Origin: JAAFJM01 sp964529175
GTDB taxonomy: Bacteria > Bacteroidota > Bacteroidia > UKL13-3
Length of the DNA stretch: 64,000 nt
Assembly (NCBI GenBank): GCA_964529175.1
Contig: CAZGVO010000014.1
Span: forward strand, 36,580-100,579
Direction of reading: 5' to 3'
Shown piece by piece: positions 1 to 9,181 of this stretch. Made by a program: the position numbers and the translations under genes. Below the pieces are notes generated by a model. The model did no database searches, was not told where the DNA came from, and saw only the letters and a program-made list of their open reading frames with translations. The first letter of the stretch is position 1. Every line of letters begins with the position of its first letter.

Positions 1-1
1 T

Positions 2-115
2 GTTACCACAGTTCGCACCCATATTCGAAGAATTTATGACAAGCTTTTAGTTAAAAACAGAACAGAAGCGGTTTTAATGTTAAATAAATTCCAACTGGTC
101 CAAGATCAAATCTAA
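2..115 (+). CDS. LuxR-family regulator, C-terminal fragment (cut by window edge)
   Basis: The open frame entering the window encodes about 37 residues and ends in TAA at 113-115. It reads VTTVRTHIRRIYDKL followed by a NRTEAVLML segment, which matches the recognition helix and last helix of the LuxR/NarL-type helix-turn-helix domain (typically TVRTHIRNIYEKL...NRTEAV). It is therefore probably the end of a NarL-type response regulator or a related LuxR regulator. The receiver or other N-terminal domain lies outside the window, so its signal and targets cannot be stated. Confidence 0.75.
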   Translation, partial: VTTVRTHIRRIYDKLLVKNRTEAVLMLNKFQLVQDQI

Positions 116-336
116 ATTACTATTTTTAAAAAATAAAACTTCCTCCACATCTATTTTATATATCTAAATTTTACCTATTGCAAATCCAATAATTGAATAA
201 TTAATCAATTTTTTTGTAGTTATTATTGATTACATAACCAAAATACATCATATTATACTGATAATTAATTATTTAATTTAACAAAAAAAAACAAAAAATC
301 ATCAATATTGATGACAAGTAAAGTGGTGTCTAAAAG

Positions 337-344
337 TAAATTTG
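337..344 (+). promoter_or_regulatory. Candidate Bacteroidota -7 element
   Basis: TAAATTTG matches the Bacteroidota -7 consensus TAnnTTTG exactly and lies 18 bases before the ATG at 363. No TTG sits at the usual 19-21 base distance upstream; the nearest, at 308-310, is too far. The rest of the gap 116-362 is AT-rich and I see no gene in it. Confidence 0.3.
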
Positions 345-362
345 TTCAAAAATCATTTACTT

Positions 363-3023
363 ATGGACTCAAAAATTTACCTTAAAACGCTGCTAATTGT
401 TTTTTTAAGCACAGTTATCAAATTTTCGTTTGCCCAAACCATTAATGCACCAAATGTGGAAGATATATGGGGAGGCCGAATCAATGCTATTGTGGGTTAT
501 TCAAAAACAGCCGACACTAGTGGAATTTACATTGCCACAGAAAGTGCAAATTCCATTTTTTATAGTTCTGTTTACAATCCTGTTGGAGCTGGTTTTACCT
601 TTAGAAAATTTAAAGTTTTACCAACTGCCGATGCCAGCAAAAATTTAGGTTCTGGAATTCAGCTAATAGATGTTCATAAAGCATCAGGAAAGTTATTTTT
701 TGTAAATAATGGACTTTTTAGCACATCCCCAACAGCAACATCATTAACAACTGTAGATGCAGGAAATATTACTGCTTTAAAAATAAAAGATTCAGTACTC
801 ATATATATAAAAGGCTCACAATTACATTGGGGAAAAATTAATTCCTCAGGTATTTATACAGCCAATGCATCTTCTCCAATTACCATAACTTCTCCCCCAT
901 CTTTACCAGTTATTATAGATATTAATCCAAAAAATTATAAAGTTTATATTGGATTTGGTGGTGCTTCGCCTACAGCTGTTCAATCAAACGATAATTTTTA
1001 TGATTTGAAGTCAACAACTGTATTTTCTAACCTAACTATGGGAACAATTCCTTCCAATACTTCTTACACAGGTTTTGGCATTAGTCCTTCGGGTAGATTA
1101 TTTTTTGGTGGACAAAGAACATCTGGATACAATACATTTAAACACTTTTTATATTCTGATGATGGTTTAAGCTGGACCAGTGTGACAACTGCTGTTTCTG
1201 GAGTAACAGGCTCCAGCATAGCATTTGCAGGCACCGAAAGTAGTTACGTTACCTATTTTGCTAAGTGCTATTCAAATAATCAAGGTAACTCTTGGGCAGA
1301 ATTTGGCAATATTAGTTTTCAAACACACCCCAACGATGGTTCAGTACTTACCGATCCTAACGACTCCCTAACTGTATATATGACTAGTGATCAAGGATTA
1401 GCATATTCATTAAATGGAGGTTCTGTAATGCATGAAATGGATAGAGGTATTGAAGCAGTTCAAGTAAATGATTTTACAATGACGCCCGACAAAAATACTG
1501 CATGGATAGCTTCTAAAGCAGGTGTAAGAAAAGTAAGTAATTACCAATCTTCTAAAACTTGGACCAGGGCTAAATTTCCAAACGGTGACGGTTCGCCATA
1601 TTTTAGTGCAGAAATGAAACCCGGAGATACCAATACTGTATATGTTGGAAATTTAAGAGTTTATAAAACTACTGATGGTGGAAATAGTTGGACTCAGAAG
1701 TTTACACCAGAAAATGCACCTTACAGTTGGCCTCAAACAGCTATAAGATGCGAAGCCATAGAAATTTGTCCTTGGAACAGTAATATTATAATGGCAGGTT
1801 ATTATATTCAAGATTCAATAAAAGGTGGGCTATTTTATTCGTTAGATGCTGGCCAAACTTGGAGCCAACAGTATTTACATATCTCATCAGGCTCGCATGA
1901 TGTAAATGTTTGGGATATTGTATTTAACATAGAAGGTACTGATACCATTGCATATATTGGAGTTGAATACGATTTGGCACATCCTACAGGACGAAGTATT
2001 TACAAATTAACCAAATCTGGTAGCAGCTGGACAGTTAGCCAAGATATGAATGCGGCTACCACAAGTACAGGTTCCTTAATTGTTGCTACAATAAGAGACT
2101 TACATAGAAGTTCTACAGGCGATACAATATATGCTTGCGGAACAGATGCTGGAGTAAATGAACCCGTGGCGTACTACAAACCAATTACCGCTACAGGAAA
2201 ATGGACGCCTTTCACATATGTTGGTTTACCAATTAGTAGCGGATTACAAGGTTATGCAATTACCAAAGGAGTTGATACCATGTATGTAGCCGTTGAAAAT
2301 GATGTATATTATTTGCCTTCACCTACTTCAAGTTGGCAATTGGGTTACAGCTACCCCGAAGGAACTGAAATTAACTTTTTATACTACGATGAATTACTGG
2401 TAGGAACAGAATCTGGCTTGTATGGTCATCTATTATTTGAAGCACAAGCAAGCTCATTAACACTTACTGCATTTTTAGAAGGATTGTATTTGGGAAGTAA
2501 CACCATGACTGCCGCACCTTATAATAGTAACCCTGCTTTTTCAGCTTTAATAGCCGATACCATTATTGTAGAATTACACATGGCAGGCTCACCATATACT
2601 TTAATAGAAACCGATACTGTTTTATTAAGCACATCAGGTGTTGCTACTTGTAATTTTCCTGCTTACACCAATGGAAATAGTTATTATATAGCTATTAAAC
2701 ATCGAAATTCAATTGAAACTTGGAGTGCTTCGCCAATTATGTTAGGCACAAACGCTTCATACAATTTTAGCACAGCAGCCAATAAAGCATATGGAAATAA
2801 TTTAAAAAACAGTGGTGGTATTTATGTAATTTACAGTGGAGATATTAACCAAGATGGGGACATTGATTTTAGTGATTATCCTGTTTTAGATATTGGAAGT
2901 ATTAATGGATTAACTGGATATTTATCAGCCGATTTAAATGGAGATGGAACAATAGATTTTAGTGATTATCCATATATTGATACTAATAGCCTTAATGGAA
3001 TTTCAATAATCAGACCTTTTTAA
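363..3023 (+). CDS. Secreted BNR/beta-propeller protein with dockerin-like C-terminus
   Basis: A large exported protein of 886 residues. The frame is open from a TTG at 342, but the ATG at 363 is preferred because it gives a clean signal peptide ending in FSFAQ. The body carries Asp-box (BNR) motifs such as SDDGLSWTS, TTDGGNSWTQ and SLDAGQTWSQ, typical of sialidase/sortilin-type beta-propellers. The last 60 residues hold two calcium-loop repeats, DINQDGDIDFSD and DLNGDGTIDFSD, spaced like a type I dockerin. No obvious T9SS sorting domain follows them. The substrate is unknown; it may bind glycans or another surface protein. It is followed after 28 bases by a T9SS cargo gene, so the two may be co-transcribed. 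Confidence 0.75.
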   Translation: MDSKIYLKTLLIVFLSTVIKFSFAQTINAPNVEDIWGGRINAIVGYSKTADTSGIYIATESANSIFYSSVYNPVGAGFTFRKFKVLPTADASKNLGSGIQLIDVHKASGKLFFVNNGLFSTSPTATSLTTVDAGNITALKIKDSVLIYIKGSQLHWGKINSSGIYTANASSPITITSPPSLPVIIDINPKNYKVYIGFGGASPTAVQSNDNFYDLKSTTVFSNLTMGTIPSNTSYTGFGISPSGRLFFGGQRTSGYNTFKHFLYSDDGLSWTSVTTAVSGVTGSSIAFAGTESSYVTYFAKCYSNNQGNSWAEFGNISFQTHPNDGSVLTDPNDSLTVYMTSDQGLAYSLNGGSVMHEMDRGIEAVQVNDFTMTPDKNTAWIASKAGVRKVSNYQSSKTWTRAKFPNGDGSPYFSAEMKPGDTNTVYVGNLRVYKTTDGGNSWTQKFTPENAPYSWPQTAIRCEAIEICPWNSNIIMAGYYIQDSIKGGLFYSLDAGQTWSQQYLHISSGSHDVNVWDIVFNIEGTDTIAYIGVEYDLAHPTGRSIYKLTKSGSSWTVSQDMNAATTSTGSLIVATIRDLHRSSTGDTIYACGTDAGVNEPVAYYKPITATGKWTPFTYVGLPISSGLQGYAITKGVDTMYVAVENDVYYLPSPTSSWQLGYSYPEGTEINFLYYDELLVGTESGLYGHLLFEAQASSLTLTAFLEGLYLGSNTMTAAPYNSNPAFSALIADTIIVELHMAGSPYTLIETDTVLLSTSGVATCNFPAYTNGNSYYIAIKHRNSIETWSASPIMLGTNASYNFSTAANKAYGNNLKNSGGIYVIYSGDINQDGDIDFSDYPVLDIGSINGLTGYLSADLNGDGTIDFSDYPYIDTNSLNGISIIRPF

Positions 3024-3051
3024 TTAAATAACAGCTTAAAACCTATACATT

Positions 3052-5508
3052 ATGAAAAAGATAATCATCGCAATTATATCAGTAATTATATTTCAAATTA
3101 CATTATCAGCTCAAGCTACTTTAAATAACTTTGAGTTACGAATAGAAAACGAACAATTAACAAGTGCAACTACTTATCAAATAGATATTTATTTATACAA
3201 TAAAACAGTAAGTACTTTTGAATTAAGAGCAGGCACCATGTCGTTTTGGGTAAATCCAACTTGGAGAAATGGGGGCACCATAACTCCATCAATATTGAGT
3301 AGTGGTTTGGTAACAGCGCAGCAATCGGGAACTTCGGCTTATACCAATGGAGCTACCGATTTTTTCAGAAGAACCATTGCCAATGTATCGGCTAGTAGTG
3401 GCACATTGGTAGCAGCAGGTTCTAAAATAAAACTGTTTACCATGCTTTTAACTAATACAGCAGCGTTTTCTACTTCAGCTACTCCTAATTTTGCATGCAA
3501 ATTTTCAGGAACCAATACTTGCGGATTTACCTATACTGATACTGTAACCACTGCATCTGCTATTGCTGTTAATAGCACCACTGTAACTAGTACCCAATCC
3601 AACTGTTATACACCTATTTATTGGAACGGAATTCAGTGGAATGCTGGTTCTACTTCAGCGGGAGCTGTTTCAACTGTGGCGCCTATTTCAACTAAAGATG
3701 CAATAGTTTACAATGGAACTTTAACTGGTGCTGTAACATGCAGAAATTATGAATTAAAATTGGGTACCACACACACTTTAGGCTCTAATACATTAGATGT
3801 TGGTTATAATTTAACCAATAATGGAACATTGTTGGCCAATAGCGGAACCATTAATTTAACAGGAACCCAAATTTCACAAACTTCAAATCAAACTGTATCA
3901 GGTAATGCTATAACAGTTTCAAATATAGGTTTTGGAACTACTGGCAATGGTGGAACCAAAACATTAACTACCGCAATTTCATTTACAGGAAATTTAACTC
4001 AATCAGGAACAGCTGTATTAGCTTCTGGAGGTAATTTAACTTTAAAATCTAGTAATTCGGGAACCGCAAGTATTGGTCAATTAAATTCAGGTTTGGCTAT
4101 TTCTGGTAATATTACTGTTGAAAGATATATCCCATCAAGTTACAGGCGCTACCGCTTTTTAGCTTCGCCAGTAGTTGGCGGAACTAGTTTACAATGGAGA
4201 GATAATGGTGCTACAAATGCTGGAAGAGGTATTCATATTACCAATTTAACTGGAACTGTAGATGCTTCAATTACAAATGCTCCTTCCGCTTTTAAGTACA
4301 CCGAATCGTTAACTGCTGGAGGAAGTGATATTAATTCGAAATGGGAAGCTATTGATGGAAACACTACATTAAATAATGGACAAGGTTACAGGGTTTATGT
4401 TAGAGGCGATAGAACAAAATCATTAACTTCAAATGCCGACACATCGCCAAATGAAACCACTATTTGGGTTACTGGAACCTACCCTATTAGTCCTATTAAT
4501 ATTCCAATTACTTATAACCCCTCATTAGGCAACGGTTGGAATTTAGTTGGTAATCCTTTTCCAAGTTCTATTGATTGGAATGCTTCTTCAGGCTGGACCA
4601 AAACCAATATTCAAAACACCATTTGGATTTGGAATCCTGTAAATAACTCATATGGTTCGTTCGATGGAATTACAGCTGTAAATTCAGTTACAAGATATAT
4701 TTCAAGCGGCCAAGCATTTTTTATTCAAGCCATTGGCACTAGCCCTGTTTTATCTGTTAACGAAAATGTTAAAGTGTTAAACACTCCAGCCAATTTATTT
4801 AAAGCACCAGAAACCAACACATTACGTATAAAAATAAAAAACGATACCATTGAAAGTGATGAAACTGTTATTCGTTTTATGGAAAATAAAAATGATGATT
4901 TTGTTAACAATGAAGATATTGTAAAAATAATTAATCCAAACTCCAATATAGCTTCGTATATTAATCCAGATAAGTACGCTATGGTCAACTATTTAAATAT
5001 TAATAGCTTAAATAATAAAACAATTCCTTTAAGCGTTTGGGCTACTTATGAAGGCAATTATCCATTAATATTTAGCCAAATCGAAAATTTTGATGCGGGG
5101 GTATTCATTTATTTGAAAGATAATTACAAAAACACACTAACTGATTTAAGAAAAACCAATCAATATATTTTTACCATAGATGGTAATGCAGCTTCAACAG
5201 CTAACGGACGATTAGAAGTAATTTTTACCAATAAAAACATGGGCATTAATGACATAAAAAACACCAATCAATTAGTAGTAAATTTATTTCCAAATCCAGT
5301 CAATGAAAGTTTAAATATTTTGGTACAAAATGGAACATTTACTCAAGCTGAAATTGCCATTTATACCGTTACGGGAGTTGAAATAGAAAAGCAATTAATG
5401 ATAGGAAATAGCAAAACTTTTAGTGTTCAAAATCTGAGCAGCGGCACTTATTTCTTAAAAATAAATGATGTAAACGGATTTACTAAAACCATAAAATTTG
5501 TAAAATAG
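3052..5508 (+). CDS. T9SS type A sorting domain protein, function unknown
   Basis: An 818-residue exported protein. The N-terminus is a signal peptide (MKKIIIAIISVIIFQITLSAQA). The middle is Thr/Ser/Asn/Gly-rich with repeated short beta-strand patterns, as in many Bacteroidota surface adhesin-like proteins; no catalytic motif is visible. Residues about 740-818 form a T9SS type A sorting domain: NLFPNPVNESLNI, a central strand region, then SSGTYFLKIN and a final Lys-rich strand. It would be exported by Sec, then moved across the outer membrane by T9SS and released or anchored. It lies 28 bases downstream of the BNR/dockerin-like gene. Confidence 0.8.
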   Translation: MKKIIIAIISVIIFQITLSAQATLNNFELRIENEQLTSATTYQIDIYLYNKTVSTFELRAGTMSFWVNPTWRNGGTITPSILSSGLVTAQQSGTSAYTNGATDFFRRTIANVSASSGTLVAAGSKIKLFTMLLTNTAAFSTSATPNFACKFSGTNTCGFTYTDTVTTASAIAVNSTTVTSTQSNCYTPIYWNGIQWNAGSTSAGAVSTVAPISTKDAIVYNGTLTGAVTCRNYELKLGTTHTLGSNTLDVGYNLTNNGTLLANSGTINLTGTQISQTSNQTVSGNAITVSNIGFGTTGNGGTKTLTTAISFTGNLTQSGTAVLASGGNLTLKSSNSGTASIGQLNSGLAISGNITVERYIPSSYRRYRFLASPVVGGTSLQWRDNGATNAGRGIHITNLTGTVDASITNAPSAFKYTESLTAGGSDINSKWEAIDGNTTLNNGQGYRVYVRGDRTKSLTSNADTSPNETTIWVTGTYPISPINIPITYNPSLGNGWNLVGNPFPSSIDWNASSGWTKTNIQNTIWIWNPVNNSYGSFDGITAVNSVTRYISSGQAFFIQAIGTSPVLSVNENVKVLNTPANLFKAPETNTLRIKIKNDTIESDETVIRFMENKNDDFVNNEDIVKIINPNSNIASYINPDKYAMVNYLNINSLNNKTIPLSVWATYEGNYPLIFSQIENFDAGVFIYLKDNYKNTLTDLRKTNQYIFTIDGNAASTANGRLEVIFTNKNMGINDIKNTNQLVVNLFPNPVNESLNILVQNGTFTQAEIAIYTVTGVEIEKQLMIGNSKTFSVQNLSSGTYFLKINDVNGFTKTIKFVK

Positions 5509-5588
5509 TTTTTTGCTTAACAAGTTTAAATACTGTAATAGTAAACTTATTAACCCGATTAGTCATATTAACCCAATTACTTAATAAT

Positions 5589-5753
5589 ATGAAAAAAACG
5601 ATTGTATATATCATAATATTTATAGGCATTATAATAGCTTTAAATGCCCAAAAAGCAAAGAATATTCATTGGGGCGATGAATATGAAGAAGTGCCTATAA
5701 ATAACAAAACTACCTTACTTACTGCCATTGATACAGTGTATGAATTCAGGTAA
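5589..5753 (+). CDS. Small secreted peptide, 54 residues
   Basis: A short frame, ATG at 5589 to TAA at 5751, lying 80 bases after the T9SS cargo gene. Residues 1-20 look like a Sec signal peptide: MKKT, a run of Ile/Val/Phe, then ALNAQ. The mature part of about 34 residues is polar and acidic (WGDEYEEVP). A bidirectional terminator hairpin follows at 5831. I do not recognise the family. The signal peptide and position argue for a real gene that could be co-transcribed with the two secreted proteins upstream. Confidence 0.5.
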   Translation: MKKTIVYIIIFIGIIIALNAQKAKNIHWGDEYEEVPINNKTTLLTAIDTVYEFR

Positions 5754-5830
5754 CTAAAAAATAAATTTCTATAATTATTAAAAAACATCAGTTTGGTATG
5801 TTATCGTAATTATTGATTATTAAATAAGAA

Positions 5831-5857
5831 AAGCCAGCTTTAAAGTTGGCTTTTTTT
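5831..5857. terminator. Bidirectional intrinsic terminator
   Basis: The arms AAGCCAGCTT and AAGTTGGCTT pair (one G-U) over a very short loop and are followed by seven T on the plus strand. On the minus strand the hairpin directly follows the stop of the DMT permease gene and is followed by TTTTCTTATTT. It separates the convergent 5' secreted-protein group and the oxidase cluster. Confidence 0.75.
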
Positions 5858-6773
5858 ATTTCGCATCCTTAACTTTGGCTTTTTTGCCAACTAAGTAAAC
5901 TCCAAGAATGGTGAGCAACATAGCAATTACTACTTTGGCATTAATTTCTTCTTTTAAATATACCACGCCTAATATAACTGCCACAATAGTGTTGATATAA
6001 GCATAAGTGGATACCAAAGCTGCCGGTAATGCTTTTATAATGTACATAAAACAGCCGTAAGCCAATAACGAACCAAATAAAATTAAGTAAACCAAAGCCC
6101 AAATAGAATTGCTACTTGGGTTAAAATTGTTCCAATCGCCAGTTAAAGTTGAAAAAATTAAGAGAATAACTCCTCCAGGAATCATTTGTAAACCAGCATT
6201 ATATAAAGCAGGAAAAGGAGAAGTACTAGATTTGGAAAACACGGTTCCAAATGCCCAACAAATATTTGAAAAAATAATGGCAATTAAACCATAAATGTAA
6301 TTTTTATCGGAAAGAATATTTATTTTATCGTAAAATATAAGGTATTGCGCTAGCAAACAAATAATAAAACCTGCCCACATCACTTTGGTAACCTTTTCGT
6401 TACTACCCATTGCTAGGTTTATAAATACTATCCAAAGTGGAGTTAGTGCGCATAAAATAGCAGCCAAACCACTATCCACATATTGCATTCCCCAACTTAT
6501 TATTCCATTTCCTCCTACCAACATCAATATGCCATTGATGCTAAAATACTTAAATTGTTTAAGCGTAGGTAAAGGCTGTTTTTTGTAAAAAATAAAATAA
6601 CTACAAATTAAAAGCCCTGCAATGCAATGCCTAAATGCAGCCAATAAAAATGGAGGAAAATGATGTACACCATCAGAATTAATTCCTACACGAATAGCTA
6701 GAAAAGTAGTTCCCCAAAAAATTGCTACCGCAATAAATGCTAAATAGGCTTTTAAATTTTTACTCTTTAACAC
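5856..6773 (-). CDS. EamA/DMT-family permease
   Basis: A 305-residue membrane protein of the drug/metabolite transporter superfamily with two EamA repeats and about ten membrane segments. The first repeat starts AIFWGTTFLAIRVG and the second contains ANICWAFGTVFSK-like sequence, both typical of the family. The start is GTG at 6773, overlapping the TAG stop of the DUF420 gene by one base (TAGTG), so translation is probably coupled and the gene is the last of the oxidase cluster. The substrate cannot be deduced; family members export metabolites or amino acids. Nothing ties it directly to oxidase assembly except position. Confidence 0.85.
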   Translation of the reverse strand: MLKSKNLKAYLAFIAVAIFWGTTFLAIRVGINSDGVHHFPPFLLAAFRHCIAGLLICSYFIFYKKQPLPTLKQFKYFSINGILMLVGGNGIISWGMQYVDSGLAAILCALTPLWIVFINLAMGSNEKVTKVMWAGFIICLLAQYLIFYDKINILSDKNYIYGLIAIIFSNICWAFGTVFSKSSTSPFPALYNAGLQMIPGGVILLIFSTLTGDWNNFNPSSNSIWALVYLILFGSLLAYGCFMYIIKALPAALVSTYAYINTIVAVILGVVYLKEEINAKVVIAMLLTILGVYLVGKKAKVKDAK

Positions 6774-7324
6774 TAAAATTTGTAATAAGGGCTAATCATA
6801 GCATAAACTATAACGCCTGTGGTGGTTACATATAACCAAATAGGATAAGTAAAACGTACAATCTTACGGTGTTTTTCTACATTCATTTGCAAGCCATAAT
6901 AAAAGGCTAACAATACCATAGGTAAAACCAATGCAGCTAAAATTATATGACTAACTAAAATGGTTAAATACAAACCTCTCATTGAATTATCTTCAGGAAA
7001 AGTAGTTTCGTTTGCCATCCAATGATACAATATATAACTTACTAAGAATAAAGATGATAAACCAAAAGCTGTTAAATTAATAGCTTTATGAGCAGCAATA
7101 TTTTTTTGTTTAATAAAATACAATGAAAGCAATAACAAAACAGTGCAAGTAGCATTTATGATAGCATTTAGTTTAGGCAGATACATTACCCAACTTGGCA
7201 TTATATCGGGCCTTGGCAATATTTTACGATTCAATATTATAACAGCTACAAATACAACTATTGAAACAACAGTTACAATTTTAAAAACTAATTTATCTTG
7301 ACTATTTTGGTTCGTGGTATTCAT
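6773..7324 (-). CDS. DUF420 membrane protein, probable cytochrome oxidase accessory factor
   Basis: A 183-residue protein with about five membrane segments and the conserved DUF420 pattern: PxxMPxWVMYLPKLNAxxN near residues 37-55, HKAINL, and SHIILAALVLP. DUF420 proteins include CtaM, needed for function of haem-A oxidases in some Firmicutes. Here it sits within the oxidase cluster, which supports a related role in oxidase maturation, but this is inferred. Its start codon lies 23 bases inside the SCO gene, so the two are translationally linked. Confidence 0.8.
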   Translation of the reverse strand: MNTTNQNSQDKLVFKIVTVVSIVVFVAVIILNRKILPRPDIMPSWVMYLPKLNAIINATCTVLLLLSLYFIKQKNIAAHKAINLTAFGLSSLFLVSYILYHWMANETTFPEDNSMRGLYLTILVSHIILAALVLPMVLLAFYYGLQMNVEKHRKIVRFTYPIWLYVTTTGVIVYAMISPYYKF

Positions 7325-7949
7325 ATAAAAGTACTTTTAATTCGTCATCTAATCGCTTCATATCGTTTAAATCAAGTCCATTATAAACTCCTCTAATACA
7401 GCGCGATTTATCCATTAATATTACTTGTTGGCTGTGGTCAACTGTTTTATCCTCAATCGATACAGGTAACAAAAAACCTTGACCAATTTTGAATAAGTTT
7501 TCTTTGTTAGTTCTACAAAAATGCCAAATATTTTTATCGGCTTTAAACCTTGTGGCATAATCAGCTAATACTTTGGTTGAATCGTTATCAGGATCAACTG
7601 TAAATGAAACCAACTTAACTTCGCTCCACTCTTTTGCTTTTTCGTAAAATGCCGATAGATTGTGATTCATAGCTGGGCAAACGTCTTTGCAGCTAGCAAA
7701 AAAGAAATTAGCTATCACAATATTATTGCTTAGCATTTTTGTATTTAATTCTTTTCCGCTTTGGTCAGTAACCGAAAATTCAGGAACTTGATAAAATATA
7801 GTATCCTTAATATCTTTTCCATTAGGCTCAGTATGATAACCTAAATGAGGCAAATGCTTGTAATTTTGTTTACTAGCACGCAATAAAAAAAAGAGAGCAA
7901 CTGGCACTACTAAAAGGCCAATTGCTACCCAAAATGATTTTCTTTTCAT
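7302..7949 (-). CDS. SCO1/SenC-family copper chaperone
   Basis: A 215-residue membrane-anchored thioredoxin-fold protein. Residues 7-24 form the N-terminal anchor. The copper-binding signature is present: C87-K-D-V-C91 (CxxxC) and H172 in VDHSQQ, the three ligands of SCO proteins. SCO proteins deliver copper to, or reduce the thiols of, the CuA site of oxidase subunit II, which is encoded by ctaC at the head of the same cluster. The domain would face the periplasm. It overlaps the DUF420 start by 23 bases. Confidence 0.9.
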   Translation of the reverse strand: MKRKSFWVAIGLLVVPVALFFLLRASKQNYKHLPHLGYHTEPNGKDIKDTIFYQVPEFSVTDQSGKELNTKMLSNNIVIANFFFASCKDVCPAMNHNLSAFYEKAKEWSEVKLVSFTVDPDNDSTKVLADYATRFKADKNIWHFCRTNKENLFKIGQGFLLPVSIEDKTVDHSQQVILMDKSRCIRGVYNGLDLNDMKRLDDELKVLLYEYHEPK

Positions 7950-8002
7950 TAATTATATAAAGTAAAAAACTTACTTAAAGTTTTTTATGAAAATGAATAT
8001 TT

Positions 8003-8332
8003 TTAAAATAAACGTAATCCAAAAGTATATCCTGCTTCAGTTAAAGCTAACCAAATTAAGAAACATACAAATAGCATTGGAGCTATGATAATCCAAACTA
8101 AGAATTTACGTTCAAACTTCATGTGCATAAATACCGAAACGATATAAAATGCTTTTACTATTCCTAAAAATACGAATAGAATATTTTTAGCAATTGAGTG
8201 ACTTGAAAGCAATACGAAATATAAAGCGATATCGACTAAAGTTAAAGCTAATAAAACCCAAAATGTACGCCAAATTTGGCTTTTCATATTAGCTGGCGAT
8301 TCGGTGTGTTCTAAATGTTCTACGTGATCCAT
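8003..8332 (-). CDS. Cytochrome c oxidase subunit IV family protein
   Basis: A 109-residue protein with three membrane segments and the pattern IVKAFYIVSVFMHMKFE, characteristic of the small prokaryotic oxidase subunit IV (CoxD/CtaF/CyoD-like) family. The subunit stabilises the core complex and has no redox centre. It lies 52 bases downstream of the first subunit III gene, which supports the assignment. The short N-terminus is His/Glu-rich. Confidence 0.85.
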   Translation of the reverse strand: MDHVEHLEHTESPANMKSQIWRTFWVLLALTLVDIALYFVLLSSHSIAKNILFVFLGIVKAFYIVSVFMHMKFERKFLVWIIIAPMLFVCFLIWLALTEAGYTFGLRLF

Positions 8333-8384
8333 GATAATTTTTTTATTAATATGTTAAACTATTAAACTCTTTAAAATTTTGAAA

Positions 8385-9140
8385 TTAAATTAAATAGAAG
8401 AATGTAAATACAAACACCCAAACTAAATCAACAAAATGCCAATATAAACCTACTTTTTCAACCATTTCGTAATGGCCTCTTTTTTCGTAAGTTCCATTAA
8501 CTACATTTAAGTAGATTACAATATTTAATATAACTCCTGAAAGTACGTGAGTACCGTGGAAACCTGTAACAATAAAGAACAAAGCAGCAAAAGCTGTTGG
8601 TCCAAAAGGATTGCTACTTAAGCTAGCACCTTCAGTAATAAAGTTTGTCCACTCCCAAGCTTGGCAACCTAAGAAAGCAGCACCACCAATAATTGTTAAA
8701 ATCATGTAGTTCTCTACTTCTTTTTTAGCCATTCTATGTCCAGCTTCAACAGCTAATACCATAGTAACAGAACTGAAAATCAAAATAAAGGTCATTAAAC
8801 TTACGAACATTAACGGTAAGTGAATACCATGTAAGAAAGGAAAATGATTGAATACTAATTCAGGTGAAGGCCAACGTTCAGTAACAAACATGCCTGCTTT
8901 TTGCATTTCTTCAACAAAATTATGCGAAAGATGCGCAAAAGGTTTTACAACTGTGTTCGGTAATGAGCCTGTAAAAGTAAATCTTACAAAACCATACGCA
9001 ATTAGTAATGATGAAAAAGTAAATGCATCTGAAAGTAGAAAAATCCACATCATTAATTTACCATAACTTACACTAAAAGGTGATTTTCCTCCACCCCATG
9101 TTTGTTTGCTGTCGGTAGTTAAAGTAGCTGAGTTTGCCAT
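8385..9140 (-). CDS. ctaE: Cytochrome c oxidase subunit III
   Basis: A 251-residue haem-copper oxidase subunit III with about seven membrane segments. Family marks include KLMMWIFLLSDAFTF near residue 30, the FHGTHVLSG segment and the C-terminal YWHFVDLVWVFVFTFFYL, which is diagnostic of subunit III. The subunit binds lipid and stabilises proton uptake in subunit I. It is the second of two subunit III-type genes in tandem, 41 bases downstream of the other. Confidence 0.9.
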   Translation of the reverse strand: MANSATLTTDSKQTWGGGKSPFSVSYGKLMMWIFLLSDAFTFSSLLIAYGFVRFTFTGSLPNTVVKPFAHLSHNFVEEMQKAGMFVTERWPSPELVFNHFPFLHGIHLPLMFVSLMTFILIFSSVTMVLAVEAGHRMAKKEVENYMILTIIGGAAFLGCQAWEWTNFITEGASLSSNPFGPTAFAALFFIVTGFHGTHVLSGVILNIVIYLNVVNGTYEKRGHYEMVEKVGLYWHFVDLVWVFVFTFFYLI

Positions 9141-9181
9141 TATTTATTAATTTATTATTTGTTTCTTAGTTTATTTAATTG

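Noticed and set aside
342..362. TTG start seven codons upstream for the BNR protein
   Set aside because: The ATG at 363 gives a standard signal peptide; the upstream codons add nothing and overlap the candidate -7 element.
4725..4988. Minus-strand frames inside the large secreted protein genes
   Set aside because: They are hydrophobic antisense shadows of Thr/Asn-rich coding sequence, with no promoter or homology sign.
7964..7986. Hairpin AAAAAACTT/AAGTTTTTT between subunit IV and SCO genes
   Set aside because: It is made of A-T pairs only, in AT-rich DNA, and could arise by chance; it lacks the GC-rich stem of a terminator.
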